Origin: Nodularia sp. NIES-3585
GTDB lineage: Bacteria; Cyanobacteriota; Cyanobacteriia; Cyanobacteriales; Nostocaceae
NCBI RefSeq assembly: GCF_002218065.1
Contig: NZ_BDUB01000001.1
Coordinates: forward strand, 11,567-75,566
Direction: 5' to 3'
Length of the DNA: 64,000 nt
Part shown: positions 55,498 to 64,000 of the stretch, piece after piece
Layout: each line of letters starts with the position of its first letter
How positions within the stretch are numbered: position 1 is the stretch's first letter
Translations under genes and position numbers: made by a program
The notes under the pieces: generated by a model
Seen by the model: only the letters and a program-made list of their open reading frames with translations
Databases searched by the model: none
Told to the model about the DNA's origin: nothing

Positions 55498-57696
55498 GTG
55501 ACCAACAACGTAAACATCCAATCAGTTTTAACTTTTGATGGTCAAAATGATTATATAGATTGTGGTCGGAATGATCTGGCTGGTGTTTTTGCTCAAGGTA
55601 GTTTAGCCTTTACGGTTTCTGGATGGGTTAATCCTCATCGTTTAACTAATAAAGCTACTACCTATGGGACTCACAACGTGTTTTTGGCTCGTTCCTCAGA
55701 TCGATACAGTGATAACTTTGAGTTTGGCATTAGTGAAGAGGGAAACCTAGACGTATACATTGATGAAAATATCGATAGTGTTATCAAAACTTTTGGTAAT
55801 GGAGAATTAACTGTGGGACAGTGGCATTTCTTCGCCATTGTTTTTAATCAAGGTCAACTGACCATATATCTTGATCAGCAGGAGTATACTGGCTCTTTAG
55901 CAGGTAAATATTTATACAAAGCAACCAGTTCTTTAACTATAGGTGCTACTTTACACAATCGCATATATTTCACAGGACAATTAGCCCACATCAGTGTTTG
56001 GAATTACCCCTGCACTCGAGAAGAAATCCAGAGGCATCATTATCAGCCTATAGTAGGTAATGAAGCAGGGTTAGTAGCATACTGGATGTTAAACGAAGGT
56101 GAAGGAAAAACAGTCCGAGACCAGACTGGAAATTCTCATGATGGCACATTGCGTGGTAATCCTACTTGGGATTTAGCACAAGTACCATTTCCGATGGCAG
56201 AGTTGGCAGCCGAAGAACAAAACCAGACAGCCAGTAGTTTAGAGGACAATCCTGTGGAAAAAGAGCCTGTCCTTGAAGAGGGTCTTTCTCCAGAATATCC
56301 CGAATCCAGCGAACTGTCTGTTAAGGTTCTTTTGGTTGAAGCCACTGCCGAGTTGAAACCACTATCTGTTGAGGCTCTTCCCATTGTGGAAACTGACGAT
56401 GCCCCAACCCCTGTTCCCCCAAAAACGACCACAACAAAAAGCAATGTAGGAAGAGGGAAAAAGATACAGAAAGCAAAATCTGCCGACATCCCAACCCCTG
56501 CAACTCCACAACTAAAACCGGGAAAGACAGCCGAAACAGTCCCCACTAGTGAAAGCGAAGTTCCCGTTTCCGTCAATATTCCACAGCAGAAACAACCACA
56601 AATATTAACTCAATCGCGATCGGCAAAAACTATGAATACAACAGCTAGCCCCAAATATAAAATCCTGGCCATTGATGGAGGTGGTATCAGAGGCATTATC
56701 CCAGCCCTGATACTAGCAGAAATTGAAAAGCGGACACAAAAACCAATATTTAGCTTGTTCGATTTAATTTCTGGGACTTCCAGCGGAGGGATTCTGGCAC
56801 TCGGACTAACCAAACCCCTGATAGATGAAGCCAATCCTGATAGCGAGCCTGTCGCTGAATATAGTGCTGAGAATCTCCTCCAAATATATCTTGAGTATGG
56901 GGCTGAGATATTTTATGAACCATTCTTTGAGCAAGTAATCGGTCAGTTAGAGGATATATTTATCCAGCCAAAATATTCTTCTGAAGGCAGAGAAGAAATT
57001 TTAAAACAATATTTTGGAGACACCCCGCTAGAAAATAATCTCAAAGAAGTTTTCGTGACTAGCTATGATATCGAGCAGCGCCTCCCCGTATTTTTTACAA
57101 ACAAACTGGAAAAACAAGAGACAGAATCTAGAAAATTTCGCAAACTCTGTGGAGGGTTTACGCTCACAGATGCAGCATTAGGAACTAGTGCCACTCCCAC
57201 TTATTTTGCACCCCATCGTGTTCCTACTTCTCATAATACCAACGGCTTTTATACTTTAGTCGATGGAGGATTAGTCGCTAATAATCCAGCTAGTTTGGCT
57301 ATTTTGGAAGCGCAAATTAGTCAACGAAAAAACAAGCAAGTCCTTCATACAGAAGATATGTTGGTAGTTTCATTAGGTACAGGTTCTTTGACAAGTACTT
57401 ACCCGTATGATGAAGTAAAAAATTGGGGATTGCTGCAATGGGGAAGACCACTTTTAAATATTGTTCTTGATGGTGGTAGTGAAGTAATAGCCGGAGAACT
57501 AGAACGGTTGTTTGATCCTAGTGACACAGAAACCAAAAATTCTTATTATCGCTTTCAAACGTTTCTCACAAATGACCTGGAAGCAATAGATAATGCCAAA
57601 CCAGAAAATTTGCGCCAGTTACAAGCAATAGCCCAGCGATTGATTGCGGAAAGAAGTCAAGAAATTGATGAACTGTGTACTATTTTGACAAAGTAA
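55498..57696 (+). CDS. LamG-domain/patatin-like phospholipase fusion
   Basis: A 732-residue protein. Residues about 5-200 are a LamG/concanavalin-type domain ('LTFDGQNDYIDCG', 'LAFTVSGWVNPHRL', 'FTGQLAHISVWNYPCTREEI', 'VAYWMLNEGEGKTVRDQTGN'), which usually binds carbohydrate. A Pro/Glu/Thr-rich linker (about 235-380) follows. The C terminus is a patatin lipase with the glycine motif DGGGIRGI, the nucleophile motif GTSSG and the acid motif DGGLVANNP, so it should cut acyl chains from lipids by a Ser-Asp dyad. There is no signal peptide. The start is GTG with no good ribosome site, so the exact start is uncertain. It is followed at 151 bp by a small hydrophobic protein. Confidence 0.9.
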   Translation: MTNNVNIQSVLTFDGQNDYIDCGRNDLAGVFAQGSLAFTVSGWVNPHRLTNKATTYGTHNVFLARSSDRYSDNFEFGISEEGNLDVYIDENIDSVIKTFGNGELTVGQWHFFAIVFNQGQLTIYLDQQEYTGSLAGKYLYKATSSLTIGATLHNRIYFTGQLAHISVWNYPCTREEIQRHHYQPIVGNEAGLVAYWMLNEGEGKTVRDQTGNSHDGTLRGNPTWDLAQVPFPMAELAAEEQNQTASSLEDNPVEKEPVLEEGLSPEYPESSELSVKVLLVEATAELKPLSVEALPIVETDDAPTPVPPKTTTTKSNVGRGKKIQKAKSADIPTPATPQLKPGKTAETVPTSESEVPVSVNIPQQKQPQILTQSRSAKTMNTTASPKYKILAIDGGGIRGIIPALILAEIEKRTQKPIFSLFDLISGTSSGGILALGLTKPLIDEANPDSEPVAEYSAENLLQIYLEYGAEIFYEPFFEQVIGQLEDIFIQPKYSSEGREEILKQYFGDTPLENNLKEVFVTSYDIEQRLPVFFTNKLEKQETESRKFRKLCGGFTLTDAALGTSATPTYFAPHRVPTSHNTNGFYTLVDGGLVANNPASLAILEAQISQRKNKQVLHTEDMLVVSLGTGSLTSTYPYDEVKNWGLLQWGRPLLNIVLDGGSEVIAGELERLFDPSDTETKNSYYRFQTFLTNDLEAIDNAKPENLRQLQAIAQRLIAERSQEIDELCTILTK

Positions 57697-57847
57697 AACT
57701 TATACTGTTACTGGTTGAATAATGATGGTGACACATCTTTTGTAAATGCGTGGGAATATCACAAGTTTATAAATAGTCTATCTGTCACATCCTTGGTTGA
57801 CTTAGTATGACAACAAAATTCAAAATTAAGGATTTTAGGTAACTCCA

Positions 57848-58237
57848 ATGGACGAAATCGTAAAAAAAATCGCTGGGCTAGGTTTTCCTGGCATACTGGT
57901 CTTGTTAGCAGCCGCATCAGGGGGCGGTAGCACCGCTATTGTCAGTCTGATCACCGCGTTGGGAGGTCCCTTTGGGCTGATCGGAGGTTTAGGCGTGCTT
58001 GGTATGTTAGTTTCTGTAGGCGATGTGATAGCCGGATATGGAATTGAAACAATTGTGAAGAATGTCTATGCAGAACGAAGCAAAACCGAATCAGTCAGGT
58101 TTCTTCTCAAAGAAATTAAAGATTTACCCATTACAGATGAGCTAAAACTTACACTCAAAAATCAACTTACCCTAGAACCGATTCCTGAGCCTGAAGAAGT
58201 TGAAACCCCAACAGTAATTGAAATCGTTGAGGACTAA
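57848..58237 (+). CDS. small Gly-rich hydrophobic protein, probably membrane-inserting
   Basis: A 129-residue protein. Residues about 10-70 are very rich in Gly, Ala, Leu and Val ('FPGILVLLAAASGGG', 'ALGGPFGLIGGLGVLGMLVS') and could span or insert into a membrane. Residues 70-110 are a charged helix ('RSKTESVRFLLKEIKDLPIT', then DELKLTLKNQL) and the tail is acidic (EPIPEPEEVE). I do not recognise a named family with certainty. It follows the LamG-patatin gene on the same strand, 151 bp downstream, so the two may work together at a membrane. A weak AT-rich stem lies after the stop. Confidence 0.75.
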   Translation: MDEIVKKIAGLGFPGILVLLAAASGGGSTAIVSLITALGGPFGLIGGLGVLGMLVSVGDVIAGYGIETIVKNVYAERSKTESVRFLLKEIKDLPITDELKLTLKNQLTLEPIPEPEEVETPTVIEIVED

Positions 58238-58473
58238 TTTTCAGCACCTTAGTGCCAATCAAATTTAAAAAATTATCCCCGCTCAAGGATTATTGATAAT
58301 TTTTTAAATGTTAGGTGTAGCCCGTCGTAGACATAACTTTTATGTTGAGGTAATCAACCCAAAGTTTTGTCACAACTAATTTAGATGGGCTTACCTTGTT
58401 CTATGTTTTCAGCTAAATTTTCATATTTAACTAAAAATTGGGCATAAGAGTAACTGAAATCAGCATATAATTT

Positions 58474-61400
58474 ATGATTACACAAAATTCTTTACAGCAT
58501 ATTAAAGATAAAATTATTATTACAGCTACATTTACAAGCGAACCAATTGGAGATTTTTTATCATATTGGCTGGAAGAAATAAAACTACCTTATACAATAG
58601 AATTCGCTCCTTATAATCAGGTATTTCAAGAACTACTCAATCCCAAGAGCCTTTTGGCTAATAATCAAAATGGAGTCAATGTAGTTCTGGTGAGATTTGA
58701 AGATTGGGGAATAAATAAAAATCGTCTCCAACTAAAAGTTGATGATGATCTAAAAGCGCAAATTTTTGGCGATCGCTTACGCCACACCTTACCAAATCAC
58801 CTAGAAATTGCTCACCTTAACCAGTACGAAACAGAGTATCTATATCAAGAAATTTTTGGCGATCGCGTCTATTTAAAACATGGAATAGTCTTCAATGAAG
58901 ATGATTGCATCATCGACGTGGGCGCAAATATTGGTTTATTCACCTTATTTGCCCAGCAAAAATCCCCCCAAGGCACTATTTACGCCTTTGAACCTGCACC
59001 CCATGCGTTTGATAAGTTACAGACTAATGCCAAGCTCTACTGTAAAAATACGCATCTTTTCAATTGCGGCTTAGGTGGTAAACGCACAGAAGAAACCTTC
59101 ACTTTCTACCCTCGCTCCTCAGTTTTCTCAAGTTTTGCAGCTGATACAGACCAAGATGAAAAAGCGATTCGCTCAGTCATTATTAATATGCTACAACGTG
59201 ATGATTCTCTCGATCAAGAGTCATTAGAACGTTTAGCTGATGAATTTCTCAAAGATAGATTAGAGCGAGAAACATATCAAGCTCAACTACGAACTCTTTC
59301 GGAAATTATCGAAGAATACAATATCCAAAAGATTGATTTATTAAAACTAGATGCGGAAAAAAGCGAGTTAGCAATTCTCCAAGGAATTAAAGATGATCAT
59401 TGGTCATTGATTAAACAGATAGTCATGGAAGTCCATGACCAAGAAGGCAGTACCCTGAAACAGGTCATGGGCTTGTTGGCAGAAAAAGGCTTTCAATTTG
59501 TTGTAGATGAAGAGTCTCTGCTGCATGGTTCAGGACTTTTTAATATCTACGCTACTCGTCTGGACCAAAAGCACAACCCAGTGTCAGATGACTTGGGAAC
59601 CAACGTAACTCAAATAGAGCAAACTGTTAGAGATTTTGGCAGTGCTTTGAAAACTGCAATCAGGCAGTCTTCGCCAAATCCCTATGTTGTCTGTATCTGT
59701 CCTCCCTCTCCTACTAATGATACGGCAACTAACAGTTTATATCAGGAAATGGAAGAACTGTTAGCAGCTGACCTCAAGAATGTCAGTGGGATGTATCTGC
59801 TTAAAAGTCAAGAATTGACCAGTATCTACCCAGTAGAAGATTATTACGACCCTTACGGAGATGAACTAGGACATATTCCCTACACACCAACCTTTTTCTG
59901 CGCCTTGGGGACAATGCTAGCGCGGAAACTATATGCTTTGAAAAGCTCTCCTCACAAGGTGATTGCCCTTGACTGCGACAATACCTTATGGAGTGGTATT
60001 TGTGGGGAAGATGGAGTGGCTGGCGTAAAAATAGATCCTGATTACAGAGCGCTACAAGAATTTATCGTAGAGCAGCAAGCAGCAGGAAAGTTAATTTGTT
60101 TGTGTAGTAAGAATCAAGAAGAGGATGTTTTTGCAGTCTTTGACCAACATCAAGATATGGTTTTGCAGCGCCATCATCTGGTTAATTGGCGGATTAATTG
60201 GCAATCAAAATCGGATAATCTCCAGTCTTTAGCCGCTGAACTGCAACTGAGTTTAGATAGCTTCATTTTCATTGATGACAATCCAGTTGAGTGTGCAGAA
60301 GTTAGAGCCAACTGTCCAGAAATCTTGACCCTGCAACTTCCAGAAGCACGCGATCGCATCCCGCAATTTTTAGCACATATTTGGGCTTTCGACCAACTCC
60401 AAACCACCGCAGAAGACCAACAAAGAACTAATCTTTATCAGCAGAATATCCAGCGTCAGCATTTGCAGCAAGATTCACTCTCCTTTACCGATTTCCTGGC
60501 TCAACTGGACTTAGAAATTGAAATTTCCCCAATGCATACCGAGCAACTTGCACGGGTTGCTCAACTTACCCAACGCACCAATCAATTTAACCTCACAACA
60601 ATCCGCCGATCTGAAGCGGAAATTCAACAACTTTGCGATTCCGGGAAATTAGAGTCTCTGGTGGTGAAGGTAAAAGACCGCTTTGGAGATTACGGCTTAG
60701 TGGGTTTGCTCTTATTTGCAACTGCAAAAAATGCCCTATGTGTAGACACATTTTTGCTGAGTTGTCGGGTACTTGGCCGGGGTGTAGAGCATAAAATGCT
60801 GGCCTATTTGGGAAATCTGGCTCAAGAACGGGGATTGGGACGAGTCGAGCTTTTGTACATACCTACACAGAAGAATCAACCAGCCCAAGATTTTTTGACG
60901 AGCATTGGTAAAGAGTCTCAGCAGGAGAGAGATGGTGGTTGGTTATTCGAGTTGACTGCTCAAACTGCATCTGAAAGCAATTTTCTACCTTTATTAGCTA
61001 AAAAGCTAGATGGGAACTCAGGCACAGATACCGTAAATAATCATTCTGCTGAGAGTTTAGAACCAGTTTCTTCCTGGGAATTTTGGGAACTCATGGCGCG
61101 CCATTTCTACAGTCCCGAACTCATCCTCAAAGAGATTACATCCCGACAACAACGCCAACGTCCTCAGTTAGAAACAGAATTTGTTGCTCCTCGTAGTTCT
61201 ATAGAGAAGGCGATCGCCCATTTATTTGCAGAAATCCTCAAACTTGACAGAGTGGGTATTGAAGATAACTTCTTTGAATTAGGTGGCGATTCGATTCAAG
61301 GCGCGATTTTAATTAATCAACTGCAAGCGCAATTAAACGAGATTATCCACTTTGTTGTTTTATTCGATACAAAAACAATCGCTGGATTAGCAGCTTACAT

Positions 61401-64000
61401 AGAAAAAAACTATCCACAAGCAGCCGCAAAACTCCTTGGTCAACAAATAAGTTCAAATAGTGCGTCACCACAAAAACGCATCGATGAAGCTAAAGTTTTG
61501 CAAATGCGATCGCTGATTCCCCCCTTTGCTTCACCCATAGATGAAGACGCAATCAAGAACCCCCCAGCTATCTTTATCCTCTCCCCTCATCGTAGCGGTT
61601 CTACCTTACTCCGCGTCATCCTGGGCGGAAATCCCCAATTGTTCGCGCCGCCAGAATTGGAACTACTGACGTTTAATACCCTGGGAGAACGAAAAGCCGC
61701 ATTTTCTGGACGTTACAGCTTTTGGATGGAAGGGACGATTCGCACAATCATGGAAATTCGGGGGTGTAGTGCAGAAGAAGCGATCGCACTGATGGCAGAA
61801 TTGGAGACGAAGAATCTCACCACCAAGCAATTTTACCAACTCATACAGCAATGGCTGGGCGATAGAATCTTAGTAGACAAGACTCCCTCCTATTCCATAG
61901 ATTTAGCCACCCTCAAACGGGCAGAAAGAAACTTCCAAAACCCTCTCTACATCCACCTAGTGCGTCATCCCTATGCAACGATGCGCTCTTATGAACAAGC
62001 CAGAGTAGAGCAAACATTCCCCTATCAACATCCCTTCCATAGACGAGAACTGGCTGAACTAGTTTGGCTAATTAGCCATGAAAATATTCTGGAATTCTTA
62101 CAACAAGTTCCCCAAGAACGCCAGTATCAAGTCAAATTTGAAGACATCGTGAGTCAGCCGCAGACTAGTGTGGAAGGCTTATGCCAATTTTTAGGGCTAG
62201 AGTTCCATCCTGATATGCTGCAACCTTACAAAGAGAAAAAGCAGCGCATGACCGATGGCATCTATGCTCAGTCTAGAATGGTCGGGGATGTGAAATTTCA
62301 CGAACATCAAGGCATTAATCCCAGCACCGCAGATAGTTGGAAGCAGGATTACAACACTGACTTTTTAGGGGATGTAACTTGGCGAGTAGCAGAATCTTTG
62401 GGATATCCCCGAAATAACCATGGTATTCCGGCAATTCGTCGCGGAAATCCAACAGAAACTCAAACTTTCCCTGTTTCTTTCGCCCAGCAACGGTTATGGG
62501 TTTTGGCGCAATTAGAGCCGGACAGCCCTTTCTACAATATGTTTAAAGCTGTTCGTCTTCACGGGGCTGTGGAAATAGAAATTTTAGAACGCAGTCTGAA
62601 CGAAATTATCCGACGACAGGAAGCCCTACGCACAACTTTTAGCGTAGTGGAAGAAACGCCTGTACAAGTCATCGCTCCCCACGCACATATCAAACTTTCG
62701 GTTGTAAACTTGCAAGGATGGTCAGAACCAGAACAGTCAGAACAATTGCAACTCTTAGCAACCCAGGATCAATTGCAACCCTTTGACCTCACCCAAGGAC
62801 TGTTACTGCGAGTTACTTTAGTACAACTCAAATCAGAATCCTCGGCTTTATTATTCACCATGCACCACATCATCGGTGATGGCTGGTCAATGGGAGTATT
62901 AGTTCAAGAATTATTCAGTTTGTATCGCGGCTTGTTGGTTGGCGATGCTTCTCCCCTCCCAGATTTACCGATTCAATACGCAGATTTTACAATTTGGCAA
63001 CGCCAATGGTTGCGAGGAAAAGCATTAGAAACCCAAATCAATTACTGGCAGCAACAGTTAGCAGACGCACCGCCTCTGTTAGAACTACCAACAGATAGGC
63101 CGCGTCCTGCCGTGCAGACTTTCCGGGGTGGGTGTTTTTCTTTCGGGCTAGATACAAAACTGACAGCATCTCTGCAAGAACTTAGCCACAAGTCAGGAAC
63201 TACACTGTTTATGACCTTGATGGCGGCTTATGCAACTCTACTCAGCCGTTACAGTGGTCAGTCAGACATTTTACTAGGGACACCGATAGCCAGTCGCAAT
63301 CATCAAGAGTTAGAAGGGTTAATTGGCTTTTTTGTCAATACCTTAGTGATGCGAACTCGACTAGAAGCTAATCCCAGTTTCTCCGATCTGTTAATCCAAG
63401 TGCGTTCTGTTTGCATGGATGCTTATGCAAACCAAGAGGTTCCCTTTGAGCAAATTGTCGAAGCTTTGCAAATAGAGCGCAGTCTGAGTCACAGTCCCCT
63501 GTTCCAGGTGATGTTTGCCTTGCAAAATACACCAATGGAGCAATTACAAACGCCGGAATTAGCCATCAGTCCTCTAAATTTAGATAATGTCAATGCCAAG
63601 TTTGACCTGACATTACAAATGTGGGAAACAAACACAGAGCAAGGCAACTCCCTGGAAGGGTTTTGGCAATATAACACCGATTTGTTTGATCAAGAAAGAA
63701 TCGCCCGCATGACTGGTCATTTCCAGACCTTATTGGCGGGAATTGTGGCGAATCCGCAAGCAGCGGTGGGGACATTACCATTTCTAACTGAGGGCGAACG
63801 TCATCAATTGCTAGTGGAATGGAATGATACGCACATCCCATATCCCGATACTCAGTCTATCCATGAACTGTTTGAGGAGCAGGTAGAAAAAACACCAGAT
63901 GCAGTGGCTGTGGTGTATGAGGACGAGTCTCTGACATATCGAGAACTGAATGAACGTGCCAATCAATTAGCGCACTATCTGCAAACCTTGGGAGTCAAGA
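58474..64000 (+). CDS. NRPS starter protein, partial: FkbM MT-FkbH-PCP-sulfotransferase-C-A
   Basis: One open frame of 1842 codons, running off the right edge. Residues about 120-345 are an FkbM-type methyltransferase (DVGANIGLF at 147-155). About 390-870 are an FkbH-like HAD-fold loader (DCDNTLWSG from 500; FIDDNPVE), which in known pathways makes glyceryl-carrier from 1,3-bisphosphoglycerate. The carrier domain has its serine at 940 (ELGGDSIQ). About 1030-1310 is a PAPS-dependent sulfotransferase (PHRSGST near 1040, LVRHPYATMRS near 1164). The condensation domain starts near 1332 with HHIIGDG at 1464-1470. An A domain begins near 1800 (LTYRELN). The set fits loading, O-methylation and sulfation of glycerate before the first amino acid, as in dysinosin/suomilide-type compounds; the compound itself is inference. 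Confidence 0.93.
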   Translation, partial: MITQNSLQHIKDKIIITATFTSEPIGDFLSYWLEEIKLPYTIEFAPYNQVFQELLNPKSLLANNQNGVNVVLVRFEDWGINKNRLQLKVDDDLKAQIFGDRLRHTLPNHLEIAHLNQYETEYLYQEIFGDRVYLKHGIVFNEDDCIIDVGANIGLFTLFAQQKSPQGTIYAFEPAPHAFDKLQTNAKLYCKNTHLFNCGLGGKRTEETFTFYPRSSVFSSFAADTDQDEKAIRSVIINMLQRDDSLDQESLERLADEFLKDRLERETYQAQLRTLSEIIEEYNIQKIDLLKLDAEKSELAILQGIKDDHWSLIKQIVMEVHDQEGSTLKQVMGLLAEKGFQFVVDEESLLHGSGLFNIYATRLDQKHNPVSDDLGTNVTQIEQTVRDFGSALKTAIRQSSPNPYVVCICPPSPTNDTATNSLYQEMEELLAADLKNVSGMYLLKSQELTSIYPVEDYYDPYGDELGHIPYTPTFFCALGTMLARKLYALKSSPHKVIALDCDNTLWSGICGEDGVAGVKIDPDYRALQEFIVEQQAAGKLICLCSKNQEEDVFAVFDQHQDMVLQRHHLVNWRINWQSKSDNLQSLAAELQLSLDSFIFIDDNPVECAEVRANCPEILTLQLPEARDRIPQFLAHIWAFDQLQTTAEDQQRTNLYQQNIQRQHLQQDSLSFTDFLAQLDLEIEISPMHTEQLARVAQLTQRTNQFNLTTIRRSEAEIQQLCDSGKLESLVVKVKDRFGDYGLVGLLLFATAKNALCVDTFLLSCRVLGRGVEHKMLAYLGNLAQERGLGRVELLYIPTQKNQPAQDFLTSIGKESQQERDGGWLFELTAQTASESNFLPLLAKKLDGNSGTDTVNNHSAESLEPVSSWEFWELMARHFYSPELILKEITSRQQRQRPQLETEFVAPRSSIEKAIAHLFAEILKLDRVGIEDNFFELGGDSIQGAILINQLQAQLNEIIHFVVLFDTKTIAGLAAYIEKNYPQAAAKLLGQQISSNSASPQKRIDEAKVLQMRSLIPPFASPIDEDAIKNPPAIFILSPHRSGSTLLRVILGGNPQLFAPPELELLTFNTLGERKAAFSGRYSFWMEGTIRTIMEIRGCSAEEAIALMAELETKNLTTKQFYQLIQQWLGDRILVDKTPSYSIDLATLKRAERNFQNPLYIHLVRHPYATMRSYEQARVEQTFPYQHPFHRRELAELVWLISHENILEFLQQVPQERQYQVKFEDIVSQPQTSVEGLCQFLGLEFHPDMLQPYKEKKQRMTDGIYAQSRMVGDVKFHEHQGINPSTADSWKQDYNTDFLGDVTWRVAESLGYPRNNHGIPAIRRGNPTETQTFPVSFAQQRLWVLAQLEPDSPFYNMFKAVRLHGAVEIEILERSLNEIIRRQEALRTTFSVVEETPVQVIAPHAHIKLSVVNLQGWSEPEQSEQLQLLATQDQLQPFDLTQGLLLRVTLVQLKSESSALLFTMHHIIGDGWSMGVLVQELFSLYRGLLVGDASPLPDLPIQYADFTIWQRQWLRGKALETQINYWQQQLADAPPLLELPTDRPRPAVQTFRGGCFSFGLDTKLTASLQELSHKSGTTLFMTLMAAYATLLSRYSGQSDILLGTPIASRNHQELEGLIGFFVNTLVMRTRLEANPSFSDLLIQVRSVCMDAYANQEVPFEQIVEALQIERSLSHSPLFQVMFALQNTPMEQLQTPELAISPLNLDNVNAKFDLTLQMWETNTEQGNSLEGFWQYNTDLFDQERIARMTGHFQTLLAGIVANPQAAVGTLPFLTEGERHQLLVEWNDTHIPYPDTQSIHELFEEQVEKTPDAVAVVYEDESLTYRELNERANQLAHYLQTLGVK

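Overview
The window looks like part of a filamentous, probably heterocyst-forming cyanobacterial chromosome (Nostoc/Anabaena/Nodularia type). The grounds are many copies of the HIP1 octamer GCGATCGC, short heptamer-type tandem repeats between genes, an ispG/infC/ilvH housekeeping background of cyanobacterial type, giant NRPS genes, and abundant small palindromic or MITE-like repeats. No rRNA, tRNA or CRISPR array was seen.

Both ends are non-ribosomal peptide synthetase genes that run off the window, transcribed outward. Left end (1-4888, minus): a stand-alone ketosynthase overlaps by ATGA an NRPS with a TubC-type docking domain, then C-A-PCP and the start of an epimerization domain. The A-domain pocket reads DAFWLGGTFK, close to valine codes. 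Right end (58474-64000, plus): one open frame encodes FkbM methyltransferase, FkbH glyceryl loader, carrier protein, sulfotransferase, condensation domain and the start of an A domain. This is the chemistry expected for an O-methylated, sulfated glycerate cap, as in dysinosin/suomilide-type members of the aeruginosin family.

Between them, from left to right: an alpha/beta hydrolase, a BON-domain protein and ilvH (5.9-8.0 kb). A complete IS4-family element with its target duplication follows (9.25-10.54 kb). Next is a peptide-export locus (10.8-19.5 kb): a cNMP-domain/C39-peptidase ABC transporter, an HlyD adaptor, a PpiC/SurA-like isomerase and three small genes with double-glycine leaders. 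A decayed copy of the isomerase 3' end lies between the first two small genes. After that come a pentapeptide-repeat membrane protein, a quinone oxidoreductase with a divergent TetR regulator and a visible operator, a P450, a Ctp protease and ispG (19.7-28.2 kb). Then a FAAL-ACP protein, infC with a clear terminator, a transporter-HEAT fusion, and an ion-homeostasis group of a TrkA protein and two CPA1 antiporters (28.5-39.9 kb).

The right half holds hicA split by a MITE next to intact hicB, an AI-2E transporter, a CAP-domain lipoprotein, a complete IS66-family element, an LLM oxidoreductase and a glycogen-debranching-type glycosidase (40-48.3 kb). It ends with a conflict- or signalling-like group: an AAA-WD40 protein with 14 blades, a second AAA protein with an N-terminal helix-turn-helix-like region, a LamG-patatin lipase and a Gly-rich hydrophobic small protein (49.2-58.2 kb).

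Mobile and repetitive DNA is a strong theme. Two IS elements have intact ends and 8-bp duplications. At least three MITE families can be delimited by target duplications. One MITE touches the ilvH stop codon and another breaks hicA so cleanly that removing it restores the frame.
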